This document shows, piece by piece, positions 1 through 9,615 of a stretch of 64,000 nt of DNA. The stretch spans positions 1,478,001-1,542,000 of the forward strand of contig NZ_CP162488.1 in the NCBI RefSeq assembly GCF_041242975.1, written 5' to 3'. Each line of letters begins with the position of its first letter. Positions within the stretch are counted from its first letter, which is position 1. The DNA comes from Xanthomonas sp. DAR 35659 (lineage in GTDB: Bacteria; Pseudomonadota; Gammaproteobacteria; Xanthomonadales; Xanthomonadaceae). Under the pieces are notes generated by a model that was not told where the DNA came from, searched no databases, and was given only the letters and a program-made list of their open reading frames with translations. Position numbers and translations under genes: made by a program.

Positions 1-49
1 CGGCGAACGTGCGCGATCTTGCGTCCATGCCTCAGTGCTGCAGCAGCGC

Positions 50-754
50 TCACCCATCCAACTCCGGGTAATGGCGGAAGACGCCGTTGTCGTTGAACGG
101 CAGGCGCCGCTCCGACGCCAGGTACGCCGCGATGGCTGGACGTTCGGACACCCGCTGCTGCAGCGCGCGCAGTTGCGGCAGCTTCGGCGAGAGCTTCTTC
201 ATGGCGGCAGGGAACGCGTAGTCCAGCCCGCTCATCAGTTGGAACAGCGACAGGTCCACGTACGAGTGTTCGCGCAATGCATGGCGGCCGCCGCCCTGGC
301 GCATCACCTGTTCGAAGTAGCCGAGGAACTTGGGCAGCCGCTGCCTGCGCAGGTCCTCGGCGCGGCGCCGCGCCTCCGGCTGCTGGTCCTCGTAGTACAG
401 CGCGCTGCCGATGGGGTGGTGGCTGTCGTGGATCTCGGTCACCAGGTCGGCGATGGTGAGCTGCAATTGCAGCGCCTGCAGGCGCCGCGACTCGCTGTCC
501 GGCACCAGTCCCAGCGAGGGGCCCAGGGAGTGCAGGATGTTGGCGACCTGCGCGATCACCAGCCGCCCGGCCTTCAGGAACGGCGGCGCGAACGGCCGCG
601 CGCCCGGCTGCTCGCCGTCGAGGAAGGGCTGCATGACCGCGTCGCCTTCCTCGCGGGCGACGTCGCGGTAGGCCGCGCCGGCATCCTCCAGCGCCAGCCG
701 CACGAACTCGCCGCGGCCCTGGATGCCGGTCCAGTAATAGAGGTCGTAGTGCAT
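50..754 (-). CDS. Glutathione S-transferase family protein
   Basis: This 234-residue protein has the two-part plan of soluble GSTs. The N-terminal thioredoxin-like part begins MHYDLYYWTG and continues with RGEFVRLALEDAG, which is typical of GSTs with an active-site Tyr near residue 5-8. The helical C-terminal half contains YVDLSLFQLMSGLDYAFP, a usual GST C-domain signature. The start was chosen because AGGAG lies just upstream; the frame stays open to about 1048, but that would run through the clpB promoter. It is divergent from clpB and not in an operon with it. It probably conjugates glutathione to electrophiles in the cytoplasm; substrate unknown. The fold is secure and the exact class is not. 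Confidence 0.85.
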   Translation of the reverse strand: MHYDLYYWTGIQGRGEFVRLALEDAGAAYRDVAREEGDAVMQPFLDGEQPGARPFAPPFLKAGRLVIAQVANILHSLGPSLGLVPDSESRRLQALQLQLTIADLVTEIHDSHHPIGSALYYEDQQPEARRRAEDLRRQRLPKFLGYFEQVMRQGGGRHALREHSYVDLSLFQLMSGLDYAFPAAMKKLSPKLPQLRALQQRVSERPAIAAYLASERRLPFNDNGVFRHYPELDG

Positions 755-1011
755 GGCGGCTCCTGTGCGGATGGATCGGAACCGCCGAGCGTAGGCGGCG
801 CACCGGTAGCGGCGTGTGACCGCAATGCGACCGGACGCGACAGGCCGGGGAGCGGACGGCCGATGCCGCCGGCGCAGTCCTCTTGCGGGGCGGTACCGCG
901 CGGCTTGGGATGGCCCGCGTGGCGCCGGTTCGCGTTTCGCCGTCACCCGTGGCCGCCGCCCGCGGAGTCGTCGATCCGCCCGTCGCAGCGGGATACAGGC
1001 GCCCAGGCGGC

Positions 1012-1039
1012 CTTGAAACATGCCGCGGCAACCGCATCT
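1012..1039 (+). promoter_or_regulatory. Heat-shock (sigma-32 type) promoter of clpB
   Basis: CTTGAAA at 1012-1018 is followed after 13 bases by CCGCATCT at 1032-1039. The sigma-32 consensus is CTTGAAA, 11-16 bases, CCCCATNT, so the -35 is perfect and the -10 has one mismatch. The site ends 47 bases before the clpB start. The rest of the 755-1086 interval (332 bases between the GST gene and clpB) shows no gene. Confidence 0.8.
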
Positions 1040-1086
1040 GACTAGCATGCCGGCGCGGCCGGCCCTTCATTCAGAGGAACTTCCCG

Positions 1087-3672
1087 ATGCGGATGGACAA
1101 GCTCACCTCGCGCTTCCAGCAGGCCCTGGCCGACGCGCAGTCGCTGGCCGTGGGCCGCGACCACACCATCATCGAGCCGGTGCACGTGTTCGTGGCGCTT
1201 CTCGACCAAGCCGGCGGCAGCACCCGGCCGCTGCTGGCGCAGGCCGGCGTCAACGTACCGGTGCTGCGCGAGCGCCTCGGCGAGGCGCTGGACAAGCTGC
1301 CCAAGGTCAGCGGCCAGCCCGGCAACCTGTCGATGGGCAACGACCTCAGTCGCCTGCTCAACCAGACCGACAAGCTGGCGCAGCAGCACAACGACCAGTT
1401 CATCGCCAGCGAGTGGTTCGTGCTGGCCGCCGCCGACGACGGCGGTGCGCTGGGCCTGGCGCTGCGCGCCGCCGGCGCCGACAAGAAGAAGCTCGAGGCC
1501 GCCATCGACAAGCTGCGCGGCGGCGAGACCGTGCAGTCGGAGAACGCCGAGGAACAGCGCCAGGCGCTGGAGAAGTACACCATCGACCTCACCGCGCGCG
1601 CCGAGAGCGGCAAGCTCGATCCGGTGATCGGCCGCGACGAGGAAATCCGCCGCACCATCCAGGTGCTGCAGCGGCGCACCAAGAACAACCCGGTGCTGAT
1701 CGGCGAGCCCGGCGTCGGCAAGACCGCCATCGTCGAGGGCCTGGCCCAGCGCATCGTCAACGGCGAGGTGCCGGAAGGCCTGCGCGGCAAGCGCGTGCTG
1801 TCGCTTGACATGGGCGCGCTGATCGCCGGCGCCAAGTTCCGCGGCGAGTTCGAGGAGCGGCTCAAGGGCGTGCTCAACGACCTGTCCAAGAACGAAGGCC
1901 AGATCATCCTGTTCATCGACGAACTGCACACCATGGTCGGCGCCGGCAAGGCCGATGGCGCCATGGACGCGGGCAACATGCTCAAGCCGGCGCTGGCGCG
2001 CGGCGAGCTGCACTGCATCGGCGCCACCACCCTGGACGAGTACCGCAAGTACATCGAGAAGGACGCGGCGCTGGAGCGGCGCTTCCAGAAGGTGTTCGTC
2101 GGCGAGCCGACGGTGGAGGACACCATCGCCATCCTGCGCGGGCTCAAGGAGCGCTACGCGGTGCACCACGGCGTGGAGATCACCGACCCGGCGATCGTCG
2201 CCGCGGCCACCCTGTCCAACCGCTACATCACCGACCGCCAGCTGCCGGACAAGGCCATCGACCTGATGGACGAGGCGGCCAGCCGCATCCGCATGGAGAT
2301 CGACTCCAAGCCGGAGGAACTGGACCGCCTGGAGCGGCGCCTGATTCAGCTCAAGATCCAGCGCGAGATGCTGAAGAAGGAGAAGGACGAGGCCTCGCGG
2401 CAGCGCCTGGCCGACCTGGAAAGCGACATCGACAAGCTCGAGCGCGAGTTTTCCGACCTGGACGAGGTCTGGAAGTCGGAGAAGGCGGCGCTGCAGGGCG
2501 CGACCCGGATCAAGGAGCAGATCGAGCAGGCGCGGGTCGAGCTGGAGGCGGCGCAGCGGCGCCAGGACTACGCCAAGATGAGCGAGATCCAGTACGGCCT
2601 GCTGCCGAACCTGGAGAAGCAGCTGGCCGCGGCCAACGAGGCCGAACAGCACGACTTCAAGCTGGTGCAGGACCGCGTCACCGCCGAAGAGATCGCCGAG
2701 GTGGTGTCGCGCTGGACCGGCATCCCGGTCAACAAGATGCTCGAGGGCGAGCGCGACAAGCTGCTGCGCATGGAGGACGAACTGCACCGGCGCGTGGTCG
2801 GCCAGGAAGAGGCGATCAAGGTGGTGTCCGACGCGGTGCGCCGCTCGCGCGCCGGCCTGTCCGACCCGAACCGGCCCAGCGGCTCGTTTCTGTTCCTCGG
2901 CCCGACTGGCGTCGGCAAGACCGAGCTGTGCAAGGCGCTGGCCGAGTTCCTGTTCGACAGCAGCGAGGCGATGATCCGCATCGACATGAGCGAGTTCATG
3001 GAGAAGCATTCGGTGGCGCGGCTGATCGGCGCGCCTCCGGGCTACGTCGGTTACGAGGAAGGCGGCTACCTCACCGAGGCGGTGCGGCGCCGGTCGTACT
3101 CGCTGATCCTGCTCGACGAGGTCGAGAAGGCGCACAGCGACGTGTTCAACATCCTGCTGCAGGTGCTCGACGACGGCCGCCTCACCGACGGCCAGGGCCG
3201 CACCGTGGACTTCCGCAACACCGTCATCGTGATGACCTCCAACCTGGGCTCGCACCAGATCCAGGAGCTGTCCGGCGACGGCAGCGCCGAGGCCTACACG
3301 CAGATGAAGGCGGCGGTGATGGGCGTGGTGCAGGCGCATTTCCGCCCGGAGTTCATCAACCGTCTGGACGACATCGTGGTGTTCCATCCGCTGGACAAGG
3401 CGCAGATCACCTCGATCGCGCGCATCCAGCTGCACGGCCTGGAAAAGCGCCTGGCCGAGCGCGGGCTGAAGATCGAACTGGGCGCGCGCGCGCTGGAGCT
3501 GCTCGGCAACGTCGGCTTCGACCCGGTGTACGGCGCGCGGCCGCTGAAGCGCGCGATCCAGTCGCAGCTGGAGAACCCGCTGGCGCAGCAGATCCTGTCC
3601 GGCCAGTTCCTCAGCGGCGACACCATCAAGGTCGAGGCCGAGGGCGGCAAGCTGGTGTTCGAGAAGGCGTGA
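1087..3672 (+). CDS. clpB: ClpB disaggregase (Hsp100 AAA+ chaperone)
   Basis: This 861-residue protein is full length for ClpB. It works in the cytoplasm with DnaK/DnaJ/GrpE to pull polypeptides out of heat-damaged aggregates by ATP hydrolysis. The Clp N domain covers about residues 1-145. Walker A of AAA-1 is GEPGVGKT at about 206-213, with Walker B ILFIDELH. The long coiled-coil middle domain typical of ClpB (about 400-530) carries runs such as [12 protein letters not shown]. Walker A of AAA-2 is GPTGVGKT at 605-612, with [13 protein letters not shown] as the pore-loop region. The start MRMDKLT fits the family (MRLDKLT), with AGAGGAAC upstream. A sigma-32 promoter precedes it. The next gene overlaps its stop by one base. 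Confidence 0.98.
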   Translation: MRMDKLTSRFQQALADAQSLAVGRDHTIIEPVHVFVALLDQAGGSTRPLLAQAGVNVPVLRERLGEALDKLPKVSGQPGNLSMGNDLSRLLNQTDKLAQQHNDQFIASEWFVLAAADDGGALGLALRAAGADKKKLEAAIDKLRGGETVQSENAEEQRQALEKYTIDLTARAESGKLDPVIGRDEEIRRTIQVLQRRTKNNPVLIGEPGVGKTAIVEGLAQRIVNGEVPEGLRGKRVLSLDMGALIAGAKFRGEFEERLKGVLNDLSKNEGQIILFIDELHTMVGAGKADGAMDAGNMLKPALARGELHCIGATTLDEYRKYIEKDAALERRFQKVFVGEPTVEDTIAILRGLKERYAVHHGVEITDPAIVAAATLSNRYITDRQLPDKAIDLMDEAASRIRMEIDSKPEELDRLERRLIQLKIQREMLKKEKDEASRQRLADLESDIDKLEREFSDLDEVWKSEKAALQGATRIKEQIEQARVELEAAQRRQDYAKMSEIQYGLLPNLEKQLAAANEAEQHDFKLVQDRVTAEEIAEVVSRWTGIPVNKMLEGERDKLLRMEDELHRRVVGQEEAIKVVSDAVRRSRAGLSDPNRPSGSFLFLGPTGVGKTELCKALAEFLFDSSEAMIRIDMSEFMEKHSVARLIGAPPGYVGYEEGGYLTEAVRRRSYSLILLDEVEKAHSDVFNILLQVLDDGRLTDGQGRTVDFRNTVIVMTSNLGSHQIQELSGDGSAEAYTQMKAAVMGVVQAHFRPEFINRLDDIVVFHPLDKAQITSIARIQLHGLEKRLAERGLKIELGARALELLGNVGFDPVYGARPLKRAIQSQLENPLAQQILSGQFLSGDTIKVEAEGGKLVFEKA

Positions 3673-4331
3673 TGGATTCCGTCACGCCGACGCCGCAGGC
3701 GCGCACCGCCGCGCCTGCGGCGCGCGCGTTGTTGATCGACATGGACGGCGTGCTGCGGCTGTGGCCCGACGACGACGCGGAACTGGAGCGAGCGCACGGC
3801 GTGCCGCCCGGCAGCTTGCGCGCGGTGGCGTTCGCGCCGGCGCTGCTGGAGCCGGCGATCCGCGGGACGACCAGCGACACGCACTGGCGGGCCGAGGTGG
3901 CCGCGCGCATCAAGGCGCTGGCGCCGGATGCGGACGCCGTCGCGCTGGTCGCCGCATGGTCCGCGCCGGCGGCGGCGCTCCTCAACCCGCCGGTGCTGGC
4001 GCTGCTGCGGGAAGTGCGTCGGCGCATGCCGGTGGTGTTGCTGAGCAACGCCACCTCGCGCCTGCAGCACGACCTGGAAGCGCTCGGCATCGCCGATGCG
4101 TTCGATGCGGTGGTGAACTCCAGCGAGGTCGGCGCGATCAAACCGGAGCCGGCGATCTTCGCGCATGCGCTGGCGCAGCTCGGCGTGGCGGCGGACGCGG
4201 CCTTGTTCGTCGACGATGCGGCGATCAACGTCGAAGCGGCGCGTGCCCTGGGCCTGCGCGCCGAGCGCTATGTCGATGCCGAGGCGTTGCGCGCCTGGCT
4301 GCTCGCCCATGGTGCGCTCGGCGACGATTGA
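3672..4331 (+). CDS. HAD-superfamily hydrolase
   Basis: This 219-residue protein has the haloacid dehalogenase phosphatase motifs in order: motif I DMDGV at 23-27 (nucleophile Asp23, acid Asp25), motif II LLSNATS, motif III Lys in IKPEPAIF, and motif IV FVDDAAIN. The cap is a small helical insertion, as in the HAD-IA family (phosphoglycolate phosphatase and epoxide-hydrolase N-terminal-like). The ATG overlaps the clpB stop (TGATG), which suggests translational coupling to clpB. The substrate is probably a small phosphorylated metabolite and cannot be told from sequence. Confidence 0.9.
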   Translation: MDSVTPTPQARTAAPAARALLIDMDGVLRLWPDDDAELERAHGVPPGSLRAVAFAPALLEPAIRGTTSDTHWRAEVAARIKALAPDADAVALVAAWSAPAAALLNPPVLALLREVRRRMPVVLLSNATSRLQHDLEALGIADAFDAVVNSSEVGAIKPEPAIFAHALAQLGVAADAALFVDDAAINVEAARALGLRAERYVDAEALRAWLLAHGALGDD

Positions 4332-4396
4332 GCCTGCATGCCGCTACCGGATCGGCGCGCCGAGTTCGGCGTTCCATCCGGCGGCAGGGCGAGCGC

Positions 4397-5143
4397 CTAT
4401 TTCTCCACGGACAGTGTGATGCCTGCCACGCACGCCGCCTCGGGGTGGGCGCGTTGCGCAGCGAACGTGCCTTGCAGTGTGGCGCCCACGGCAAGGTCGC
4501 CACGCTGGAAGCTGGCGCTGACGCCATAGTCGGTGTCGGCGTGTTGCGGCGGCGGCGGCTCCACGGCGTAGTACTCTTTCGAGAACCCCGCGGCGGCCAG
4601 CCTGTCGGCCAACTGCCCGAGCCGCAGCGGGCAGGCGTCGCCCATGTCGCGATAGCGGTAGCCCAGTCCGCTCCCCGCGGCCACGGGTGCATCCTCCTGT
4701 GACCTGATGGAAAGCGAGAGCGACGCCTCCTTGGGCAAGTACTTCGCTTCGACCTCTTGCGTGAACGCCGTACCGGCAGCGTCGACGGAAGCAACGAAGA
4801 GGTTGCCGACCGGTGGCGGCGGCGAGGGATACCACGGTTCGGCGTAGGGCGGCGGCAGCATGCCGGAATAGAAATCGAGGTCGAGCCGATCGCAGAGATG
4901 GGCGAATGTCAGGGCGGCCTCATCGCCGGCGATCACCTCGTCGAGCACGCCGAGATAGCGTTGCATCAGGACGTGCGCGGACACGCTGGCGGCGTGTTCG
5001 GGGTCGGCGAGATAGCGCTGGTGCTGTGCCTCGCAGGTGTAGGGCTGGCTCCACTGTTCCATCGCGTACGGCGGCGGCGCGGCCCGCGCGCATGCGGGCG
5101 GGAGCAGCAAGCACAGCCAGAGCGGGCGGAGGACGTGTTTCAT
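4397..5143 (-). CDS. Secreted hypothetical protein
   Basis: This 248-residue protein has a clear N-terminal signal peptide (MKHVLRPLWLCLLLPP followed by ACARAAPPP), so it should leave the cytoplasm. The mature part has proline-rich stretches (MLPPPYAEPWYPSPPPPVG and VEPPPPQ) and scattered Cys residues. I recognise no catalytic motif or named family. It lies convergent to the HAD gene and is transcribed alone. Its coding quality (signal peptide, strong third-position GC) supports a real gene. Function unknown. Confidence 0.7.
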   Translation of the reverse strand: MKHVLRPLWLCLLLPPACARAAPPPYAMEQWSQPYTCEAQHQRYLADPEHAASVSAHVLMQRYLGVLDEVIAGDEAALTFAHLCDRLDLDFYSGMLPPPYAEPWYPSPPPPVGNLFVASVDAAGTAFTQEVEAKYLPKEASLSLSIRSQEDAPVAAGSGLGYRYRDMGDACPLRLGQLADRLAAAGFSKEYYAVEPPPPQHADTDYGVSASFQRGDLAVGATLQGTFAAQRAHPEAACVAGITLSVEK

Positions 5144-5329
5144 CGGCGGCGACCTGCGAGCGGACCGGACCATCATACGGGGCACCCGAGCCGGCGCGGT
5201 CGCTCGGCCTCGCGACCGCCCGTTCGCGAAGCCGCTGACAACCCGGCGGCATGGCCTCATAACCGCAGGTTTGCATTCGCCGGCACGCGGGGCGCTATCG
5301 TCATCGGCTCCTCTTGCCGAGACCCGCCC

Positions 5330-6616
5330 ATGTCCGACCCCAACTGGAAGCTGGAAACCATCGCCGTGCACGGCGGCTATCGCCCCGATCCGACCACCCG
5401 CGCGGTGGCGGTGCCGATCTACCAGACCGTGGCCTACGCCTTCGACGACACCCAGCACGGTGCCGACCTGTTCGACCTGAAGGTGCAGGGCAACATCTAC
5501 AGCCGCATCATGAACCCCACCACCGACGTGCTGGAGCAGCGCGTCGCCGCGCTGGAAGGCGGCATCGGCGCGCTGGCGGTGGCCTCCGGGCAGGCCGCGG
5601 TGACCTACGCGATCCAGACCATCGCCGAGGCCGGCGACAACATCGTCTCCTCGAGCGCGCTGTACGGCGGCACCTACAACCTGTTCGCGCATACGCTGCC
5701 GTTGTCGGGCATCGACACCCGTTTCGCCGACTATCGCGATCCGGACGCGTTCGCCGGGCTGATCGACGCGCGCACCAAGGCGATCTTCGTCGAGTCGATC
5801 GGCAACCCGCGCGGCAACGTCACCGACCTGGAGGCGGTGGCCGCGGTCGCGCACGCGCATGGCGTGCCGCTGATCGTCGACAACACCGTGCCCACGCCGT
5901 ACCTGCTGCGGCCGTTCGACTTCGGCGCCGACATCGTGGTGCATTCGCTGACCAAGTATCTGGGCGGGCACGGCACCAGCCTGGGTGGGGCGATCGTCGA
6001 TTCCGGGCGCTTTCCATGGGCCGCGCACGCGCAGCGCTTCCGCCGCCTCAACGAACCGGACGTGAGCTACCACGGCGTGGTCTACACCGAGGCGCTGGGC
6101 GAGGCGGCGTACATCGGCCGCGCGCGGGTGGTGCCGCTGCGCAACACCGGCGCGGCGCTGTCGCCGTTCAATGCCTTCCAACTCCTGCAAGGCATCGAGA
6201 CGCTGCCGTTGCGCATGGACCGGATCAACCAGAACGCGCTGGCGATCGCCCGGCACCTGCAGGAGGAGGCCAAGGTGGAGTGGGTCAACTACGCCGGCCT
6301 GCCCGGGCATCCGGAACATGCGCTGGCGCAGAAGTACCTGCGCGGGCAGGGCTCGGGCGTGCTGACCTTCGGCCTGCGCGGCGGGCGCGCCGCCGGCGCG
6401 CGTTTCCTCGACGCGCTGCAGTTGTTCACCCGGCTGGTGAACATCGGCGACGCCAAGTCGTTGGCCACGCATCCCGCCTCGACCACGCATCGCCAACTGT
6501 CGCCGCAGGAACTGGAGCGCAGCGGGGTCAGCGAGGACACGGTGCGGCTGTCGGTGGGCATCGAGCACATCGACGACCTGCTCGCCGACCTGCGCCAGGC
6601 ACTGGCGCAGGCCTGA
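5330..6616 (+). CDS. metY: O-acetylhomoserine sulfhydrylase / aminocarboxypropyltransferase (MetY-like)
   Basis: This 428-residue enzyme belongs to the PLP-dependent Cys/Met metabolism family (MetY/MetZ/MetB). It should form homocysteine from O-acetylhomoserine (or the succinyl ester) and sulfide. The PLP lysine is in HSLTKYLGGHG at Lys209. The opening KLETIAVHGGY and YSRIMNPTTDVLEQRVAALEGG are signatures of the O-acetylhomoserine branch, and the length of about 430 residues fits MetY rather than the 380-400 residues of MetB/MetC. The upstream 186 bases show no SAM riboswitch that I can recognise. It is monocistronic. Confidence 0.92.
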   Translation: MSDPNWKLETIAVHGGYRPDPTTRAVAVPIYQTVAYAFDDTQHGADLFDLKVQGNIYSRIMNPTTDVLEQRVAALEGGIGALAVASGQAAVTYAIQTIAEAGDNIVSSSALYGGTYNLFAHTLPLSGIDTRFADYRDPDAFAGLIDARTKAIFVESIGNPRGNVTDLEAVAAVAHAHGVPLIVDNTVPTPYLLRPFDFGADIVVHSLTKYLGGHGTSLGGAIVDSGRFPWAAHAQRFRRLNEPDVSYHGVVYTEALGEAAYIGRARVVPLRNTGAALSPFNAFQLLQGIETLPLRMDRINQNALAIARHLQEEAKVEWVNYAGLPGHPEHALAQKYLRGQGSGVLTFGLRGGRAAGARFLDALQLFTRLVNIGDAKSLATHPASTTHRQLSPQELERSGVSEDTVRLSVGIEHIDDLLADLRQALAQA

Positions 6617-6965
6617 TCCCGCCCGCTCCATGCGCGGCGGCGGCGCGCTGCACGCCGCTGCCCAGACGATCGCTGTCGATCGCGAGTACACGCCGGCGGA
6701 CAGGCAGGCGAAAGGATCGGTCGGCACGCTGAGGCGTGTCGTCCATCTTCGGGCGGGGTGCGTCGGGGGTTGGGAGTCCGGCGGCGGGCGGTGAGTGGCG
6801 TAGCGCCAGACTGGGCGGTCGGGTCGCGCCGCGCGGCGCCGGCCGGTGGCCTGCCAGGTTCCGGCGCAGCGTCGCTGCCGACGCGCCGCGCGGGGATGGA
6901 CGACACGCCCGGATGCCCGGCAATCGTGCCGGCGGCGTCGTGACCGCAGGCCAGGAGCCGTTTTC
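6617..6965. other. Intergenic region with a long inverted repeat
   Basis: No convincing gene lies in these 349 bases between metY and the hydroxylase gene. A 15-base inverted repeat joins 6733-6747 (GGCGTGTCGTCCATC) to 6895-6909. AGGAG just before 6966 is the ribosome binding site of the next gene. Confidence 0.6.
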
Positions 6966-8015
6966 ATGTCGTCCATCGCGCAGGCCTGGTCTGTCGTCGT
7001 CGCCGCGGTGGCCGAGCATGGGGTGGCGCCGCTGCTGGCGGCGCTGCACCTGACCGGGCTCAGCGACGATCCGCGCGCGATCGCCGCGTCGCTGCTGATC
7101 GCCGCGCTGCAACTGTGCGCCATCGGCGTGCTGTTCCGCCCGCTGGAAAGTCTGTGGCCGGCCGAGCGCTGGGAGCACCGGCGCCTGGCACGGATCGACT
7201 TCCACTACACCTGGCTGATGCTGGTCGGCGTGTTCCCGTTGTTCTCGTTCCTGATCCTGACCCCGCTGGTCAACGCACTGGGCGGCGCCGATGCGGGCGC
7301 CACGGCGGCGCCGGCGTCCGGCCTGCGCCACGCCTGGCCATGGCTGGACCGGCATCCGCTGGCCTTGTTCGCGCTGTACTACCTGGCCTACGACTTCACC
7401 TACTACTGGATGCACCGGATCCAGCACTGGCTGCCGTGGTGGTGGGCGATGCACAGCATGCACCACAGCCAGCGCCAGCTCAGTTGCTGGGCCAACGACC
7501 GCAGCAACTACCTGGACGGCATGCTGCAGTCATTCGTGCTGGCCGCGGTGGGCATTGTCTTCGGCATCGAGGCCGACGCGTTCGCCTGGCTGATGCTGCT
7601 CGGCGAACTGGTGCAGAACCTGTCGCACGCCAACGTGCGTTTCGGCTTTGGCCCGGTGCTCAACAAGCTCCTGGTCGATCCGCCGTTCCACCGCCTGCAC
7701 CACATGCGCGTGGATCCGCAGCGGCCGAACCTGCACAACTGCAATTTCGGCCAGGTGTTCGCGGTCTGGGACGTGCTGTTCGGCACCGCGCTGTACGGCG
7801 AGCCGGTTCGGCCCACCGGCGTCGGCGATCCGATGGTGGACCGCGACAACGAACTGGGCCTGGTCGCGTTGCAGTGGGAAGGGCTCAAGCGCTTCTGGGG
7901 CGCGGTGCGGCGGCGTTCCGGATGGACGCCGGGCGAGGTCGCGTTCGGCGAGGACTATGCGCCGATCCCGGTGGATCATGCGAGAGGCGGGGATGATCAG
8001 CCATTCGGCTGCTGA
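6966..8015 (+). CDS. Sterol desaturase / fatty acid hydroxylase superfamily membrane protein
   Basis: This 349-residue integral membrane protein has the three histidine boxes of the di-iron fatty acid hydroxylase superfamily: HRIQH at 150-154, HSMHH at 163-167 and HRLHH at 242-246. Several hydrophobic helices precede and separate the boxes (about 38-57, 77-96, 190-210). The reaction is probably O2-dependent hydroxylation or desaturation of a lipid in the inner membrane; the substrate is not known. The start has CCAGGAG upstream, and the longer open frame has no better site. The C-terminus is a soluble tail. Confidence 0.9.
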   Translation: MSSIAQAWSVVVAAVAEHGVAPLLAALHLTGLSDDPRAIAASLLIAALQLCAIGVLFRPLESLWPAERWEHRRLARIDFHYTWLMLVGVFPLFSFLILTPLVNALGGADAGATAAPASGLRHAWPWLDRHPLALFALYYLAYDFTYYWMHRIQHWLPWWWAMHSMHHSQRQLSCWANDRSNYLDGMLQSFVLAAVGIVFGIEADAFAWLMLLGELVQNLSHANVRFGFGPVLNKLLVDPPFHRLHHMRVDPQRPNLHNCNFGQVFAVWDVLFGTALYGEPVRPTGVGDPMVDRDNELGLVALQWEGLKRFWGAVRRRSGWTPGEVAFGEDYAPIPVDHARGGDDQPFGC

Positions 8016-8042
8016 AAAGCCCGGGAGGCGGGGTCGGGGATT

Positions 8043-8113
8043 TTGTAGGAGCGGCTTCAGCCGCGACCGACCTTCCTCGGGATGCCCGCCACGGCTCAAG
8101 CCGCTTCTAAAAC
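8043..8113. repeat. REP-like inverted pair
   Basis: GTAGGAGCGGCTTCAGCC at 8045-8062 is followed by its approximate inverse GGCTCAAGCCGCTTC at 8093-8107. This element is common between genes in Xanthomonas and Stenotrophomonas, and a second pair lies at 22715-22793. It probably forms a hairpin in the transcript. Confidence 0.75.
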
Positions 8114-8164
8114 GGCGCAATGCCGGTCTTGCCGGCTTCGCGGGCTGTCGTCCCCTCACCCCAA

Positions 8165-8187
8165 CCCCTCTCCCGGGGGGAGAGGGG
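8165..8187. repeat. GC-rich palindrome, possible terminator
   Basis: CCCCTCTCCCG and GGGAGAGGGG form a near-perfect stem. It lies between two convergent genes and could terminate either transcript. There is no T-run, so it may equally be a dispersed repeat. Confidence 0.5.
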
Positions 8188-8197
8188 CTTACGGCGC

Positions 8198-8506
8198 TCA
8201 CTTCTTCAGGCAGCCGCTCATGAAGGTCTTGCGCGCGTCGCCCTGCAGTTTCTGCGTGGCGGCCTTGGCATTGCAGTCCTTCATCCGCTGCTGCGCAGCG
8301 TTGCCGGAGGCCGGCGCCGCGTTGCCGCTGAGGCAGGCCTTCTGCGCGCTCTTGTATTCATCGCCCTTCTTGCCCTTGTTCTGTGCCGAGCATTGGGCCA
8401 TCAGCGACTGCTGCGCGGTCTGCGGCTTGGTGGCGGCATCGGCCAGCAACGGCGCGGCGCTCAGGCTCAGCAGCAGGTACATGGCGAGCGGGAGGGAACG
8501 GGTCAT
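8198..8506 (-). CDS. PsiF-repeat periplasmic protein
   Basis: This 102-residue protein has a signal peptide (MTRSLPLAMYLLLSLSAAPLLADA) and two tandem PsiF repeats. Each has the pattern C-x-A-x(5-6)-G-(D/x)-x-(Y/R)-K-x(4)-C-L: the first is around MAQCSAQNKGKKGDEYK and the second around MKDCNAKAATQKLQGDARK. PsiF was found as a phosphate-starvation-inducible protein in E. coli and its biochemical role is unknown. The start has CGGAGC upstream. It stands alone, convergent with the upstream hydroxylase gene. Confidence 0.9.
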   Translation of the reverse strand: MTRSLPLAMYLLLSLSAAPLLADAATKPQTAQQSLMAQCSAQNKGKKGDEYKSAQKACLSGNAAPASGNAAQQRMKDCNAKAATQKLQGDARKTFMSGCLKK

Positions 8507-8700
8507 GGCGCTGCTCCGGGCGGGTGATGCGCGCATCCTGCGCCTGCGGATCTGACCAAACCGTGACACGGTCCGCGGACTCGTCAATGCAGGCGTCGCC
8601 CGGAAGCATCGGCGCGGGGCGGCTGCCCGGCTCGGGCGCGTTCGCGCATCGCGGTCAACACGCCGGGCGGCCGTGGCGCGTTCGCCGCCGCGACGAAGAG

Positions 8701-8740
8701 GCGGCCGCCGCTCGCGCACGGGCGCCGCCGCTCGCGCACG
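8701..8740. repeat. Two-copy 20-bp direct repeat
   Basis: The segment GCCGCCGCTCGCGCACG occurs twice with a period of 20 bases in the intergenic space between the PsiF gene and the SDR gene. No function is evident. Confidence 0.5.
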
Positions 8741-8768
8741 CTCGCCCACCGACGAACGCGCGCCAGGC

Positions 8769-9518
8769 TCAGACCTGGGCGAGGCCGCCGTCCACGAACA
8801 CTTCGCTGCCGGTCATGAAGCTGCTCTCGTCCGAGGCCAGGAACAGTGCCGTGGCCGCCACTTCCTCCGCACGGCCGATGCGACCCAGCGGCAATTGCGC
8901 GGTCATGTCGGCGAGGATCGCGTCCTGCTGGCCGGTGCCGGACAGCGCGGTGTCCAGGCCCGGCGTCGTGATCGGTCCCGGCGACAGCACGTTGACACGG
9001 ATGCCGGTGCCCTTCAGGTCCAGCGCCCAGGTCCTGGCGAAATTGCGCAGCGCGGCCTTGCTGGCGCTGTACACGCTGAAGGCCGGCGTGCCGGTGCTGC
9101 CGGCGGTCGAGCCGGTGAGGATCACCGAACCGCCGGCGCGCATCAGCGGCAAGGCCTTTTGCACGGTGAACAGGGTGCCCTTGACGTTGATGCCGAAGGT
9201 GCGGTCGAACGATTCCTCGGTGATCGCGCCCAGCGGCAGGAAGTCGCCCAGCCCGGCATTGGCGAACAGCACATCGATGCGGCCCTTTTCGGCCTGGATC
9301 TGGGCGAAGACGCGGTCCAGATCGTCCAGCTTCGAAATGTCGCCCTGAATGGCGATGGCGTCGGCGCCGATCAGGCGCAGCGCCTTGTCCAGTTCCTCCT
9401 GCCGACGCCCGACGATGACGACCTGTGCGCCTTCGGCCGCGAAGCGAATCGCGCTTGCCAGACCGATGCCGCTGTTGCCGCCGGTGACCACTGCAATCTT
9501 GCCGTTGAGCCTGCTCAT
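8769..9518 (-). CDS. Short-chain dehydrogenase/reductase (classical SDR)
   Basis: This 249-residue protein has every classical SDR motif: cofactor loop TGGNSGIG near residue 12, NAG in the FANAGLG segment, catalytic Ser in LTGSTAG, the YSASK pair (Tyr and Lys), and SPGPI after the catalytic site. The Arg-Arg in VGRRQEEL after the second strand suggests NADP(H). Its C-terminus (FVDGGLAQV) is the usual SDR end. It is divergent from an HxlR-type regulator, a common pairing in which the repressor senses an electrophile and the SDR removes it. The start has TGGAGCG upstream. Substrate unknown. Confidence 0.93.
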   Translation of the reverse strand: MSRLNGKIAVVTGGNSGIGLASAIRFAAEGAQVVIVGRRQEELDKALRLIGADAIAIQGDISKLDDLDRVFAQIQAEKGRIDVLFANAGLGDFLPLGAITEESFDRTFGINVKGTLFTVQKALPLMRAGGSVILTGSTAGSTGTPAFSVYSASKAALRNFARTWALDLKGTGIRVNVLSPGPITTPGLDTALSGTGQQDAILADMTAQLPLGRIGRAEEVAATALFLASDESSFMTGSEVFVDGGLAQV

Positions 9519-9575
9519 GCTGCGCTCCAGAGAATGGGGAGGCGCCACTCTAGATCCGAGCTATTATTTTGAATA

Positions 9576-9601
9576 GTATGCACCATTTGGTAAGTGCATT
9601 C
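9576..9601. promoter_or_regulatory. Candidate HxlR operator between divergent SDR and hxlR-type genes
   Basis: ATGCAC at 9578-9583 and GTGCAT at 9594-9599 form an inverted repeat with a 10-base spacer. The arms extend to eight bases with one mismatch. It lies in the 97-base divergent promoter region, in unusually AT-rich DNA, as expected for a dimeric winged-helix repressor. Confidence 0.6.
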
Positions 9602-9615
9602 GGAGCGATCGGATC

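Noticed and set aside
1042..3435. A 797-codon open frame antisense to clpB
   Set aside because: It is a shadow frame caused by high GC; clpB on the plus strand is complete and unmistakable.
5144..5329. SAM riboswitch before metY
   Set aside because: I could not build the conserved core; the interval is short and shows no convincing multi-helix fold by eye.
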